Of a DNA stretch of 64,000 nucleotides, positions 41,741-49,742 are shown one piece after another. The stretch's first letter is position 1. The number at the start of each line of letters is the position of its first letter. The position numbers were made by a program, and so were the translations under genes. The notes under the pieces were generated by a model. That model was not told the DNA's origin, did no database searches, and saw only the letters and a list, made by a program, of their open reading frames with translations. The stretch is from DASSBR01 sp035701285 (lineage in GTDB: Bacteria; Pseudomonadota; Gammaproteobacteria; Natronospirales; DASSBR01), in the NCBI GenBank assembly GCA_035701285.1, contig DASSNT010000032.1, forward strand, positions 1 to 64,000. Reading direction: 5' to 3'.

Positions 41741-43233
41741 CTCTGGTTGTTGGCGCGTTCGATCAGGTACTGCGACAGCAGCGTTACCGGCCTCCCGGTG
41801 CCGCCTTTCTCCTTGCCCGTTTTCCAGGCCACGCCGGCGATGTCGAGGTGCGCCCAGCGGAAGTTGCCGGTGAACCGCGACAGGTAGCAGGCTGCGGTGA
41901 TGCTGCCGGCCTCGCGGCCGCCGACGTTGGCGAAGTCCGCAAAGTTGCTTTGGAGCTGCTCCTGGTAGTCGTCCCACAACGGCATCCGCCAGGCGCGGTC
42001 GGTCGTTTCGGTGCTGGCTTTGAGCAGGTCGGCAACCATCTCCTCGTCGTTGCTGAACAGCCCCGCGGCATGGCTGCCCAGCGCAATAACGCAGGCGCCG
42101 GTGAGCGTGGCGATGTCAATCACGGTTTGAGGTTCGAAGCGCTCGGTGTAGCAGAGCGCGTCGCACAGGCACAGCCGGCCCTCGGCGTCGGTGTTGAGGA
42201 TTTCGACCGTCTGGCCTGACATCGTGGTGACGATGTCGCCTGGCTTGACGGCGTTACCACCGGGCAGATTTTCGGTGCACGGCGTCACGCCAACGACATT
42301 AACCGGCAGATCGAGCTCCGCCACGGTCTGCAGCGCACCGAACACGCTGGCCGCGCCGCCCATGTCCCATTTCATTTCGTCCATGGACGCCGGTGGCTTG
42401 AGCGAGATGCCGCCGGCATCGAAGGTGACGCCCTTGCCGACGAGCGCGTAAGGCTTGTCGCCGTTGCCGCCGCCCTGGTATTCCATGACGATCAGTTTCG
42501 CCGGCTGATGGCTGCCGCGCGAAACGGCCAGCAGCGCACCCATGCCGAGTTTTTCCATCTCGGCTTCGTCCACCACGGTGATTTTGATCTTCGGGTGGCG
42601 CTTCGCCAGTTCCTGCGCCTGCTCGGCGAGATGGGTCGGTGTGCAGAGATTCGCGGGCCGATTGCCGAGGTCCTTGGCAAAGCTGACGCCGGACGCGATA
42701 GCCTTCGCGTGGCGAAGCGCTTCTTTGGCTGCGCCTTCATCCGCGCCGGCCGGTAAGCTGAACTTCAGCGTCTCCAGCGGCTTGTCGTCGCCATTCTTGC
42801 TCTTGCACTCGCGGAAGGAGTAGCTCGCGTCGCTGGCCGCTTCCGCGCCATGGCGCAGGCGCCAATACAGATCGAGGCCGCCTTCGTCGCCGAGGGTTAA
42901 CGTGTTCAGCGCTTCCTTGATGCCGTGACTGGCGACCGCCTTGACGGCGGCGCTGGTTGCTTTGCGCAGCGCCAGCGCGTCGAATTTGTCCCGGGCGCCG
43001 AGGCCGACCAGCAGCACCAGCCCGCAGTCGAGGCCGGCTGGCTTGAACAGCGGCAGCAGCTTGCCGGTCTTGCCGGACAGCGCGCCCGACTCGATCAACT
43101 TGCCGATAGTGCCCTGGCTGGCCTTGTCGAGCGCGGCCGCGGCGGCAGTCAGCTTCTGATCTTCGAATACGCCGGCAATGACGCACGCGCCGCCGTATTG
43201 TTCCGGCTGTCCTGCCAAAACGGAAAATTCCAT
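41737..43233 (-). CDS. pepA: Leucyl aminopeptidase (cytosol aminopeptidase A)
   Basis: Two-metal M17 peptidase releasing N-terminal residues, also a DNA-binding protein in some bacteria. The start is ATG 43233 (M-E-F-S-V-L-A-G), preceded by GAGGAGAAGAGA. The longer frame to 43287 is unsupported. 498 residues. The catalytic region holds the VGKGVTFDAGG-type segment near residue 260 and N-T-D-A-E-G-R-L near 345, the M17 signature. It heads the pepA-holC-valS operon and is divergent from lptF. Confidence 0.96.
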   Translation of the reverse strand: MEFSVLAGQPEQYGGACVIAGVFEDQKLTAAAAALDKASQGTIGKLIESGALSGKTGKLLPLFKPAGLDCGLVLLVGLGARDKFDALALRKATSAAVKAVASHGIKEALNTLTLGDEGGLDLYWRLRHGAEAASDASYSFRECKSKNGDDKPLETLKFSLPAGADEGAAKEALRHAKAIASGVSFAKDLGNRPANLCTPTHLAEQAQELAKRHPKIKITVVDEAEMEKLGMGALLAVSRGSHQPAKLIVMEYQGGGNGDKPYALVGKGVTFDAGGISLKPPASMDEMKWDMGGAASVFGALQTVAELDLPVNVVGVTPCTENLPGGNAVKPGDIVTTMSGQTVEILNTDAEGRLCLCDALCYTERFEPQTVIDIATLTGACVIALGSHAAGLFSNDEEMVADLLKASTETTDRAWRMPLWDDYQEQLQSNFADFANVGGREAGSITAACYLSRFTGNFRWAHLDIAGVAWKTGKEKGGTGRPVTLLSQYLIERANNQS

Positions 43234-43380
43234 TCTCTTCTCCTCGGGCTGAAGTTCGGTACTTGGAAAGAAGGCCGGCGCGATCAACGTGTATGATAGC
43301 GGCCTTGAGCGGCCGTGCGGCCGTGAAACCCAAGAATTGTAACGAAAGTCGGGATCATTCTCTAATCCAAGGGGCTAGCG

Positions 43381-44463
43381 CTGCGTATCGTCGACCGCTA
43401 CATATTCCGCGAAGTTGTTCAGACCTGGGGCGGGGTGACGCTGGTGCTGATGCTGATTCTGATCAGCAACAGCTTTGCAGAGTATCTCGGCGACGCTGCT
43501 GCCGGCACGTTGCCCGGCGGTGCGGTCCTGACCCTCGTCGGCCTGGCGTCCTTGAAATACCTGCTGATCGTCGTTCCTGTCGGGCTGTTCTTCGGCGTAA
43601 TGCTCGCGCTCGGCCGGCTGTATCGCGACAGCGAGATGACAGCCATGCGCGCCTGTGGGGTGGCGACCTGGAACGTCTATCGGCCGATCATGTTGTTCAG
43701 CCTGATGCTGACGCTGGTGCTGGCGGTGCTCTCGCTGCAGGTGAGTCCGTGGGTTGCTTCAACCAGCGAAATCGTGCGCCAGCGCGCGGAGCAGCGCGCG
43801 GAATTTACCCATTTCGAAGCAGGCCGCTTCAAAAGCCCGAGCGACGAGGGCGTCTTTTACGCGCAGAATGTCGCGCCGGACGGGCGGCTGCGGGGGGTGT
43901 TTGCCGAGCGCCACGTTCGAGGCGAAGTGCAGATCGTCGCGGCTGACGCGGGCGTTCGAAAAGCTGCGCCGAATGGCGGCGGCCGGCTGCTGGTACTGCA
44001 AGATGGCTACCGTTACCAGGGCACGCCGGGCGAGGCCGATTTTCGTATCGCCAGGTTCGACAACTACGGCATTCGCATCCAGGCCGGCACTTCCGAATAC
44101 GGTTCGAACGACATCGACACGAAATCGACGGCGGAGCTGTGGGGCGTGCCGACGCCCGAGGCGCGGGCCGAGGTGCAGTGGCGCATCGCCTTCCCGGTCT
44201 CGGCGCTGGTGCTCGCATTTCTGGCTGTGCCGCTGGCGCGAACGCAGCCGCGCCAGGGGCGCTACGGCAAGCTTTTCGCCGCAATCCTCGTCTATATCAT
44301 TTATTCGAACATCCTCGGCGTCGCTCGCGTTTGGGTCGAGCGGGGCACGACGCCGATTGGCGTGGGTCTATGGTGGGTACCCGGGCTTGCGATCGTGATC
44401 GCGTTCGTGCTGCTCTGGCGGCAGCGGGAACTGAAGCGTTACCCGCGGGTTGAAGCCGCGTGA
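43381..44463 (+). CDS. lptF: LPS export ABC transporter permease LptF
   Basis: Inner-membrane permease of the LptB2FG lipopolysaccharide extractor. An in-frame TAA at 43363-43365 limits the start to the codons after it. The family opening (R-I-V-D-R-Y-I-F-R-E) begins directly after CTG 43381, with AAGGGG seven bases before it, so CTG is the likely start. A GTG at 43435 would remove the first amphipathic and membrane segment. 360 residues, six membrane helices (three at each end) with a periplasmic beta-jellyroll between. lptG follows with a GTGA overlap. Confidence 0.9.
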   Translation: MRIVDRYIFREVVQTWGGVTLVLMLILISNSFAEYLGDAAAGTLPGGAVLTLVGLASLKYLLIVVPVGLFFGVMLALGRLYRDSEMTAMRACGVATWNVYRPIMLFSLMLTLVLAVLSLQVSPWVASTSEIVRQRAEQRAEFTHFEAGRFKSPSDEGVFYAQNVAPDGRLRGVFAERHVRGEVQIVAADAGVRKAAPNGGGRLLVLQDGYRYQGTPGEADFRIARFDNYGIRIQAGTSEYGSNDIDTKSTAELWGVPTPEARAEVQWRIAFPVSALVLAFLAVPLARTQPRQGRYGKLFAAILVYIIYSNILGVARVWVERGTTPIGVGLWWVPGLAIVIAFVLLWRQRELKRYPRVEAA

Positions 44464-45524
44464 CGTTGCTCGACCGCTATCTCGGCCGAACCGTTTTCGG
44501 CGGCGCGCTGATGGTGCTGCTGATTCTGGCGGCGCTGACGGCGTTTATAACGTTTATCGGCGAGTTCAATCACATCGGCACCGGCAGTTACGGCATTCCA
44601 CAGGCGCTGCAATACGCGCTGCTGTCGCTGCCGGTGCAGTCGCTCAATCTGTTTCCGACGGCGACATTGATGGGGGCATTGCTGGGCCTCGGCGGCCTGG
44701 CGAGCGGCAACGAGTTGATGGTGATTCGCACGGCGGGCATTTCCACGCGGCGGATTGCAGTGTCGGCATTGCTCGGGGGGCTGGCGATGGCGATCCTGGT
44801 GGCGGCGGTCGGCGAACTGGTCGCGCCGCCGGCCAACCGCTTCGCCGACAATACCCGCAGCAAGCAGATGTACGGGCGCATCGGCTCGCTGAGTCAACAC
44901 GGGGTCTGGGCGCGCGATGGCAACGTCTTTGTCAACGTTCGCGAGCTGGTCAGTCAGGATCTGATTCGGGATATCTATATTTACCGGTTCGATGACGGCA
45001 AGCTCGCGAGTGCCTCGCACGCGGCGGAGGCGCGCTTCGAAGACGGTAACTGGATTCTGCACGACATCGGCACGACGACGCTTAATGGCATTACGAGTGC
45101 GACTGCCAGCCGTGACGATTCCGCGGTATGGTCGACGCTGCTGGATCCCGGGCTGTTGCGACTGTTCGTCGTCGACCCGAACAATTTGTCGGCTAACGGT
45201 CTGCTGCGCTACATCGACTACTTGCAGCACAACGAACTCGATGCGGCGCGCTACCGGATCGCGTTCTGGGCAAAAATTGTCCGGCCGGTGACGGTGCTGG
45301 CGATGGTATTGCTGGCGATTCCGTTTGTGTTCGGCCCGTTGCGCTCGGTGACGACGGGCCAGCGGATGCTCGTCGGGATACTGACCGGCGTGGCGTTTTA
45401 CCTGTTCAACACGACGGTCATTCAGGTGGGCGAGGTGATTGGCGCCGCGCCATTGTGGACGGCGTGGACGCCGACGGTGCTATTGGCTCTCGCCAGTCTG
45501 ATTGCCATCGGTCGCCTTCGCTGA
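44460..45524 (+). CDS. lptG: LPS export ABC transporter permease LptG
   Basis: Partner permease of LptF. 354 residues. Start GTG overlaps the lptF stop. The N-terminus L-L-D-R-Y-L-G-R-T-V matches the family. Membrane helices lie at about 15-38, 60-85, 100-120 and three near the C-terminus, with the periplasmic domain at about 130-265 (including L-R-Y-I-D-Y-L near 246). Its last 45 bases overlap the convergent RDD gene. The ATPase LptB and other lpt genes are elsewhere. Confidence 0.94.
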   Translation: MTLLDRYLGRTVFGGALMVLLILAALTAFITFIGEFNHIGTGSYGIPQALQYALLSLPVQSLNLFPTATLMGALLGLGGLASGNELMVIRTAGISTRRIAVSALLGGLAMAILVAAVGELVAPPANRFADNTRSKQMYGRIGSLSQHGVWARDGNVFVNVRELVSQDLIRDIYIYRFDDGKLASASHAAEARFEDGNWILHDIGTTTLNGITSATASRDDSAVWSTLLDPGLLRLFVVDPNNLSANGLLRYIDYLQHNELDAARYRIAFWAKIVRPVTVLAMVLLAIPFVFGPLRSVTTGQRMLVGILTGVAFYLFNTTVIQVGEVIGAAPLWTAWTPTVLLALASLIAIGRLR

Positions 45525-46049
45525 TTTCGACTTTTTAACGGGCTTCGGCAGCACAGTCAGGCATGATGCGGACAGGCGATCGTGCCATGCGAGGCGCCGC
45601 CGGTCGAGCAGTGGCCAGATGAAGCCGGCGAGCGCGGCGATAAAGACGATCGGAGCGAGGATATTCTGAAAGACCCAACGGCCCTCGGCGCCCGGGTAGG
45701 CGATGAATTCCAGTCCCAGCGCTACGAGCAGCCACGGGATCAGCATGCTGAGGTAGCGTACCAGTGCTTGATACCAGCCGGGCGAGCGGCCGTCGCCGGC
45801 GATCAACTTGAGCCGCCAGGCTCGCATGCCGAGCGTCTGCCCGCCATGGGTCCAGAACCAGCCGAAGAACGCGAAGGCGACGATCAGCAGGTAGACCCGA
45901 TAGGCCGTTTCCGGCAGATGGCGGTCGTTGCGGAATATAGCGAGCGCGATTGCAGTGGAGGGAAACCACAGTGCGACGACCAGCAGCAGATCGTAGAAAC
46001 CGGCGGCGAAGCGGCGAAGGAGGCCGGGTGGTTTATAAGCGGTGGTCAT
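45480..46049 (-). CDS. RDD-family membrane protein
   Basis: 189 residues from ATG 46049 (M-T-T-A-Y-K-P-P-G-L-L-R-R-F). A longer frame to 46286 passes through the hairpin array and into the tRNA, so it is rejected. The RDD domain is visible: R-R-F-A-A-G-F-Y-D-L-L-L, G-G-Q-T-L-G-M-R-A-W-R-L-K, and D-R-R-R-L-A-W-H-D-R-L-S. Three to four hydrophobic helices. The basic C-terminal tail (K-K-S-K-S-A-K) overlaps lptG on the other strand. Function unknown. Some RDD proteins act in ion transport. Confidence 0.88.
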   Translation of the reverse strand: MTTAYKPPGLLRRFAAGFYDLLLVVALWFPSTAIALAIFRNDRHLPETAYRVYLLIVAFAFFGWFWTHGGQTLGMRAWRLKLIAGDGRSPGWYQALVRYLSMLIPWLLVALGLEFIAYPGAEGRWVFQNILAPIVFIAALAGFIWPLLDRRRLAWHDRLSASCLTVLPKPVKKSKSAKATDGNQTGESQ

Positions 46050-46107
46050 TTCACGGGATGTTTGGGGTGAGGTTTTATTTCCGGCGCCCACGATGTCGCT
46101 GCCGAGA

Positions 46108-46267
46108 GCTTGTCGACTGCCAAGGGAAGACAAGCGTGTAGCTATAGCGAAGCTTTGGCACAGGGATGTGCCAACATTTTCCAGCCGTTTCGGCTGGAAA
46201 ATGAGCAAACCCGGAAATCGCATTTTCGGGTTTGCGCACGAGAAAGAAGCCAAGGATGGCTTCTTTC
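46108..46267. repeat. Array of perfect hairpins next to tRNA-Glu
   Basis: Consecutive inverted repeats: GCTTGTC (46108-46114/46129-46135), TTGGCACA (46155-46162/46167-46174), CATTTTCCAGCCG (46175-46187/46191-46203, 13 bp perfect, loop TTT), GCAAACCCG (46205-46213/46227-46235, extendable by four pairs) and GAAAGAAGCC (46242-46251/46258-46267). The last four are almost back to back and end seven bases from the CCA end of tRNA-Glu. An 8-bp palindrome GCTATAGC sits at 46141-46148. The array fills the 225-base gap 46050-46274, which has no gene. Confidence 0.85.
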
Positions 46268-46274
46268 GTAAAAC

Positions 46275-46350
46275 TGGCGCTCCCAAGGGGAATCGAACCC
46301 CTGTTTCAGCCTTGAGAGGGCCGCGTCCTGGACCGCTAGACGATGGGAGC
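46275..46350 (-). tRNA. tRNA-Glu(CTC)
   Basis: 76 bases including encoded CCA. Acceptor stem GCTCCCA/TGGGAGC. The anticodon stem CGGCC/GGCTG, with one G-T pair, encloses loop CTCTCAA, anticodon CTC. The T arm CAGGGGTTCGATTCCCCT is canonical. The overall sequence follows the glutamate tRNA pattern (TCGTCTAG D-arm). On this strand, transcription proceeds into the hairpin array. Confidence 0.95.
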
Positions 46351-46434
46351 GAAGCGTTCCGCAGGCTAAAGCGCCGCGCGGAGCCGTGCTATTATACGCG
46401 GGCAAATTTTCATCTCAAGAACAATTCCATCGCT

Positions 46435-47754
46435 TTGTCGAACATCAATCCGCAGAGACAACCTATTACTTCGCCCATCACCGTGCCGCGCGCCGAGCAT
46501 TCGGTTTCGCGAACCAACATTTCCGATAATGCGCTCAAGGTGCTGTATCGGCTGAAGGACGCCGGTTTTATGGCGTTCCTGGTCGGTGGCAGCGTGCGCG
46601 ATCTGCTGCTCGGTCATGTGCCGAAGGATTTTGATGTGGCAACCGACGCGCATCCCGAGCAGGTGCGTGATTTGTTTCGCAACAGCCGGCTGATCGGCCG
46701 GCGCTTTCGGCTGGTGCATGTGCGCTACGGGCGCGAGGTGATCGAGGTGGCGACGTTTCGGGCCTCGCCCGACACCGACATTGCCGCCGACGCAGACCGC
46801 ACGCTGGACGAGAGCGGCCGTATCCTGCGCGACAACGTGTACGGCACGATTGAGGAAGATGCCTGGCGGCGCGATTTCACGGTCAATGCGCTGTATTACG
46901 ACATCCGCGATTTTTCGGTCTGGGATTACGTCGGCGGCCTTGACGATCTGAATCATCGCGTTCTGCGGCTGATCGGCGACCCGGTGACGCGCTATCGCGA
47001 GGATCCGGTGCGGATGCTGCGGGCGGCCCGGTTTGCCACCAAGCATGATTTCACCATCGAGGCGACCAACGCGGAGGCGCTTGCCGGCTCGGCACCGCTG
47101 CTCGGCGACGTACCGCCGGCGCGTCTGTTCGACGAGGTCCTGAAGCTTTTCATGGGCGGGTATGCGCTCAAGAATTTCCGCATGCTGCGGCGCTTCGGCC
47201 TGTTCGCCCAGCTGTTTCCCTGGACCGAAGAGTTGCTTGCAGGCGATGAGGCCACCCTGGGCTTTATCGAGCGCGCGCTGACCAACACCGACCGGCGCAT
47301 CGAGGCCGGCCAGCCGGTGACGCCGGCGTTTTTGTTTGCGGCGCTGTTGTGGGCGCCGGTGCGGACTTTCGCCGCCTGGCGCGAGGCCGATGGTGTGCAT
47401 CCGACGCAGGCGCTGCGGCAGGCGGCAATGGATATCTCTGCGCAGCAGCAGGCGCGCATCGCGTTGCCGCGCCGCTTCAAGCAGCCGATGACGGAGATTT
47501 TCGAGATGCAGGCGCGCTTCGGGCATCGGCGCGGCAAGCGGCCGGGGCGGCTGCTCGATCATCCGCGCTTCCGCGCCGCGTACGACTTCCTGTTGCTGCG
47601 TGCCGAGGCCGGCGAAGTCGAGCAGGAACTGGCCGATTGGTGGACGGCGTTTCAGGCCGAGCAGGGCGCCAATGAAGAAGAAGCGCAGCCCAACAGGCGC
47701 CGTCGCCGGCGTCGCCGCCGGCGCGCCCAGAATAGCGGCGAAGAAGAGGAATAG
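46435..47754 (+). CDS. pcnB: Poly(A) polymerase I
   Basis: Adds 3' poly(A) tails that promote RNA decay. The reading frame is open back through tRNA-Glu, so the real start must lie after 46350. TTG 46435 places the start about 17 residues before the conserved P-R-A-E-H-S-V-S-R. 439 residues: nucleotidyltransferase core F-L-V-G-G-S-V-R-D-L-L-L and K-D-F-D-V-A-T-D-A, then G-R-R-F-R-L-V-H-V. The C-terminal tail contains ten consecutive arginines followed by A-Q-N-S-G and four glutamates. folK follows in the same frame right after the stop. Confidence 0.92.
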   Translation: MSNINPQRQPITSPITVPRAEHSVSRTNISDNALKVLYRLKDAGFMAFLVGGSVRDLLLGHVPKDFDVATDAHPEQVRDLFRNSRLIGRRFRLVHVRYGREVIEVATFRASPDTDIAADADRTLDESGRILRDNVYGTIEEDAWRRDFTVNALYYDIRDFSVWDYVGGLDDLNHRVLRLIGDPVTRYREDPVRMLRAARFATKHDFTIEATNAEALAGSAPLLGDVPPARLFDEVLKLFMGGYALKNFRMLRRFGLFAQLFPWTEELLAGDEATLGFIERALTNTDRRIEAGQPVTPAFLFAALLWAPVRTFAAWREADGVHPTQALRQAAMDISAQQQARIALPRRFKQPMTEIFEMQARFGHRRGKRPGRLLDHPRFRAAYDFLLLRAEAGEVEQELADWWTAFQAEQGANEEEAQPNRRRRRRRRRRAQNSGEEEE

Positions 47755-47757
47755 GCC

Positions 47758-48252
47758 ATTACCCGCGCCTACATTGGCCTGGGCAGCAATCTGGATGACC
47801 CGCGCGCGCACGTGGAGCAGGCGCTGAGGGAGATCGCGGCGCTGCCGGCCGTGTCGCTGCTGGCGGCGTCGCCGCTGTATCGCAGCCGGCCGATGGGACC
47901 GCAGGATCAGCCGGATTTCATCAATGCGGCGGCGTGCCTGGAAACCGTCCGTCCGCCCATGCGCCTGCTGGCGGAGTTGCAGCGCCTGGAGGCCGCCCAT
48001 GGCCGGCAGCGCCATGGCGAACGCTGGGGCCCGCGGCCGCTCGATCTGGACCTGCTGATATTCGGCCTGGCCCGGATCAATACGTTGAACCTGACGGTGC
48101 CGCATCCCGGGCTCGCCGTGCGCAATTTCGTCCTGTATCCTCTCGCCGATATCGCGCCGCGCGATTTACGGGTTCCGGGCTACGGGCGTCTGGATGCCTT
48201 GCTGGCGCGCGTCGACGGCGATGATCTGGAAAAACTCGGAGCGGGGGAATGA
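47758..48252 (+). CDS. folK: HPPK (6-hydroxymethyl-dihydropterin pyrophosphokinase)
   Basis: Transfers pyrophosphate from ATP to 6-hydroxymethyl-dihydropterin in folate synthesis. An in-frame TAG (the pcnB stop) ends at 47754, and the conserved first strand R-A-Y-I-G-L-G-S-N-L begins almost at once. No ATG, GTG or TTG lies between them. The start is therefore taken as ATT 47758, with AGAGGA at 47745-47750 seven bases upstream. GTG 47812 would delete strand 1 and part of the substrate site. 164 residues. G-P-x-D-Q-P-D-F-I-N-A and R-P-L-D-L-D-L-L are present. dNK overlaps the stop. Confidence 0.88.
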   Translation: MTRAYIGLGSNLDDPRAHVEQALREIAALPAVSLLAASPLYRSRPMGPQDQPDFINAAACLETVRPPMRLLAELQRLEAAHGRQRHGERWGPRPLDLDLLIFGLARINTLNLTVPHPGLAVRNFVLYPLADIAPRDLRVPGYGRLDALLARVDGDDLEKLGAGE

Positions 48253-48899
48253 CGGCAGAGACAACGGGCATCCGCCATCTGGTCATCGAGGGACCGATCG
48301 GCGTCGGCAAGACGACGCTGGCGCGGCGCCTGGCGGAGACCTACAACGCCGAGCTGCTGCTCGAGCGCGCGGAAGAGAATCCGTTTCTCGAGCGCTTTTA
48401 CCAGGACCCGAAAACCGCGGCGCTGCCGGCCCAGCTTTCCTTTCTGTTTCAACGCGTCCGGCAGCTCGAAAAGCTCCGCCAGGGGGATATCTTTTCGCCG
48501 GTGCGCGTGGCTGATTTTCTGCTCGAAAAGGACCGGCTGTTCGCTCACCTCAACCTCGATGACGACGAGCTGGGTTTGTACGAGCAGGTGTATTCACGCG
48601 TCAGCGTGGATATGCCGACGCCCGACCTGGTGGTCTATCTGCAGGCGCCGGTCGACGTGCTGATGCGGCGCGTGCGTCACCGGGGCATTGGTTACGAGCA
48701 ACTGATCCGGCGCGAATATCTTGAGGCGCTGGCATCGGCCTACGCGCAATTTTTTCACCACTACGATCGCACGCCGCTTCTGATCGTCAACGCCGCCGAG
48801 ATCAATCCGGTAGCCAGCGACACGGACTACGAAGCGCTGGTCAGCGAAATCGCCGGCATCCGCACCGGGCGGCATTATTTCAATCCTGTCGCCCGTTAG
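48249..48899 (+). CDS. Deoxynucleoside kinase
   Basis: Phosphorylates deoxyribonucleosides in salvage. 216 residues with P-loop E-G-P-I-G-V-G-K-T-T-L near 15, the dNK-specific E-E-N-P-F-L-E-R-F-Y near 43, F-L-F-Q-R near 67, and D-R-L-F-A-H near 95. The region D-L-V-V-Y-L-Q-A-P near 125 matches the deoxyadenosine/deoxyguanosine kinase family found between folK and panB in many gammaproteobacteria. The exact nucleoside is not determinable. The ATG overlaps the folK stop. Confidence 0.9.
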   Translation: MTAETTGIRHLVIEGPIGVGKTTLARRLAETYNAELLLERAEENPFLERFYQDPKTAALPAQLSFLFQRVRQLEKLRQGDIFSPVRVADFLLEKDRLFAHLNLDDDELGLYEQVYSRVSVDMPTPDLVVYLQAPVDVLMRRVRHRGIGYEQLIRREYLEALASAYAQFFHHYDRTPLLIVNAAEINPVASDTDYEALVSEIAGIRTGRHYFNPVAR

Positions 48900-48913
48900 C
48901 GGAAGGAGTCGTC

Positions 48914-49741
48914 ATGTATACCAAGGTCGAAACCCGCGCCGGCGACAAGCCTGTCACGATCTCGCAGCTCGCGAAGATGAAAAAGGCCGGCGAAAAGATC
49001 GCGTGCCTGACGGCTTACGATGCCAGTTTCGCGGCACTGCTCGACGCGGCCGGCGTTGATGTCGTGCTGGTCGGCGATACGCTCGGCATGGTGGTGCAGG
49101 GGCATCCATCGACCGTTCCGGTCACCGTTGATGACATGATCTATCACTGTCGCATGGTCAGCCGCGGCTTGCGCCGCGCGCTGCTGATGGCCGACATGCC
49201 GTTTTTGAGCTATCCGGAACCGCGGGAGGCGCTCGAGAACGCCGGCCGGCTGATGCGCGAAGGCGGCGCGGCGATGGTCAAGCTCGAAGCCAACGCCAAC
49301 CAGGCGGAGGTGGTGCGGCATCTGGCGGCGAACGGCGTGCCGGTTTGCGCGCATCTCGGCCTGCGGCCGCAATCGGTGCACAAAATCGGCGGCTTCAAGG
49401 TGCAGGGCAAGGACGAGGCTGCGGCGCGGCAGATGATTGACGATGCGCTGGCCCTCGAAGCGGCCGGTGCCGATATTATTCTGCTGGAATGTGTGCCGTC
49501 GTCGCTCGGCCGCGAAATCACCGAGCGGGTGTCGGCGCCGGTTATCGGTATCGGCGCCGGACCGGACACCGACGGGCAGATTCTCGTACTCTACGACATG
49601 CTCGATATCACGCCGGGCCATCGGCCGCGCTTCGCCAAAAATTTTATGGCTGACGCTGAATCGCCGAAGGCAGCGGTTGAGGCCTACGTTCGGGACGTCA
49701 GCAACGGCGCCTATCCGGCCCCCGAACACTGCTTCGATTAA
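48914..49741 (+). CDS. panB: Ketopantoate hydroxymethyltransferase
   Basis: First committed step of pantothenate synthesis: adds a hydroxymethyl group from methylene-THF to 2-oxoisovalerate. 275 residues. Opening T-I-S-Q-L-A-K-M-K-K, then L-T-A-Y-D-A-S-F, V-L-V-G-D-T-L-G-M-V near 58, and a catalytic L-E-C-V-P region near 195. I-G-I-G-A-G follows near 220. AAGGAG lies just before the ATG. panC begins one base after its stop. Confidence 0.96.
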   Translation: MYTKVETRAGDKPVTISQLAKMKKAGEKIACLTAYDASFAALLDAAGVDVVLVGDTLGMVVQGHPSTVPVTVDDMIYHCRMVSRGLRRALLMADMPFLSYPEPREALENAGRLMREGGAAMVKLEANANQAEVVRHLAANGVPVCAHLGLRPQSVHKIGGFKVQGKDEAAARQMIDDALALEAAGADIILLECVPSSLGREITERVSAPVIGIGAGPDTDGQILVLYDMLDITPGHRPRFAKNFMADAESPKAAVEAYVRDVSNGAYPAPEHCFD

Positions 49742-49742
49742 C

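Noticed and set aside
46042..46434. Extended pcnB start upstream of tRNA-Glu
   Set aside because: The frame passes antisense through the tRNA and hairpin array, and conserved PcnB sequence begins only after 46435.
49437..49742. Extended panC start inside panB
   Set aside because: PanC conserved sequence begins at 49743. The upstream part is panB in another frame.
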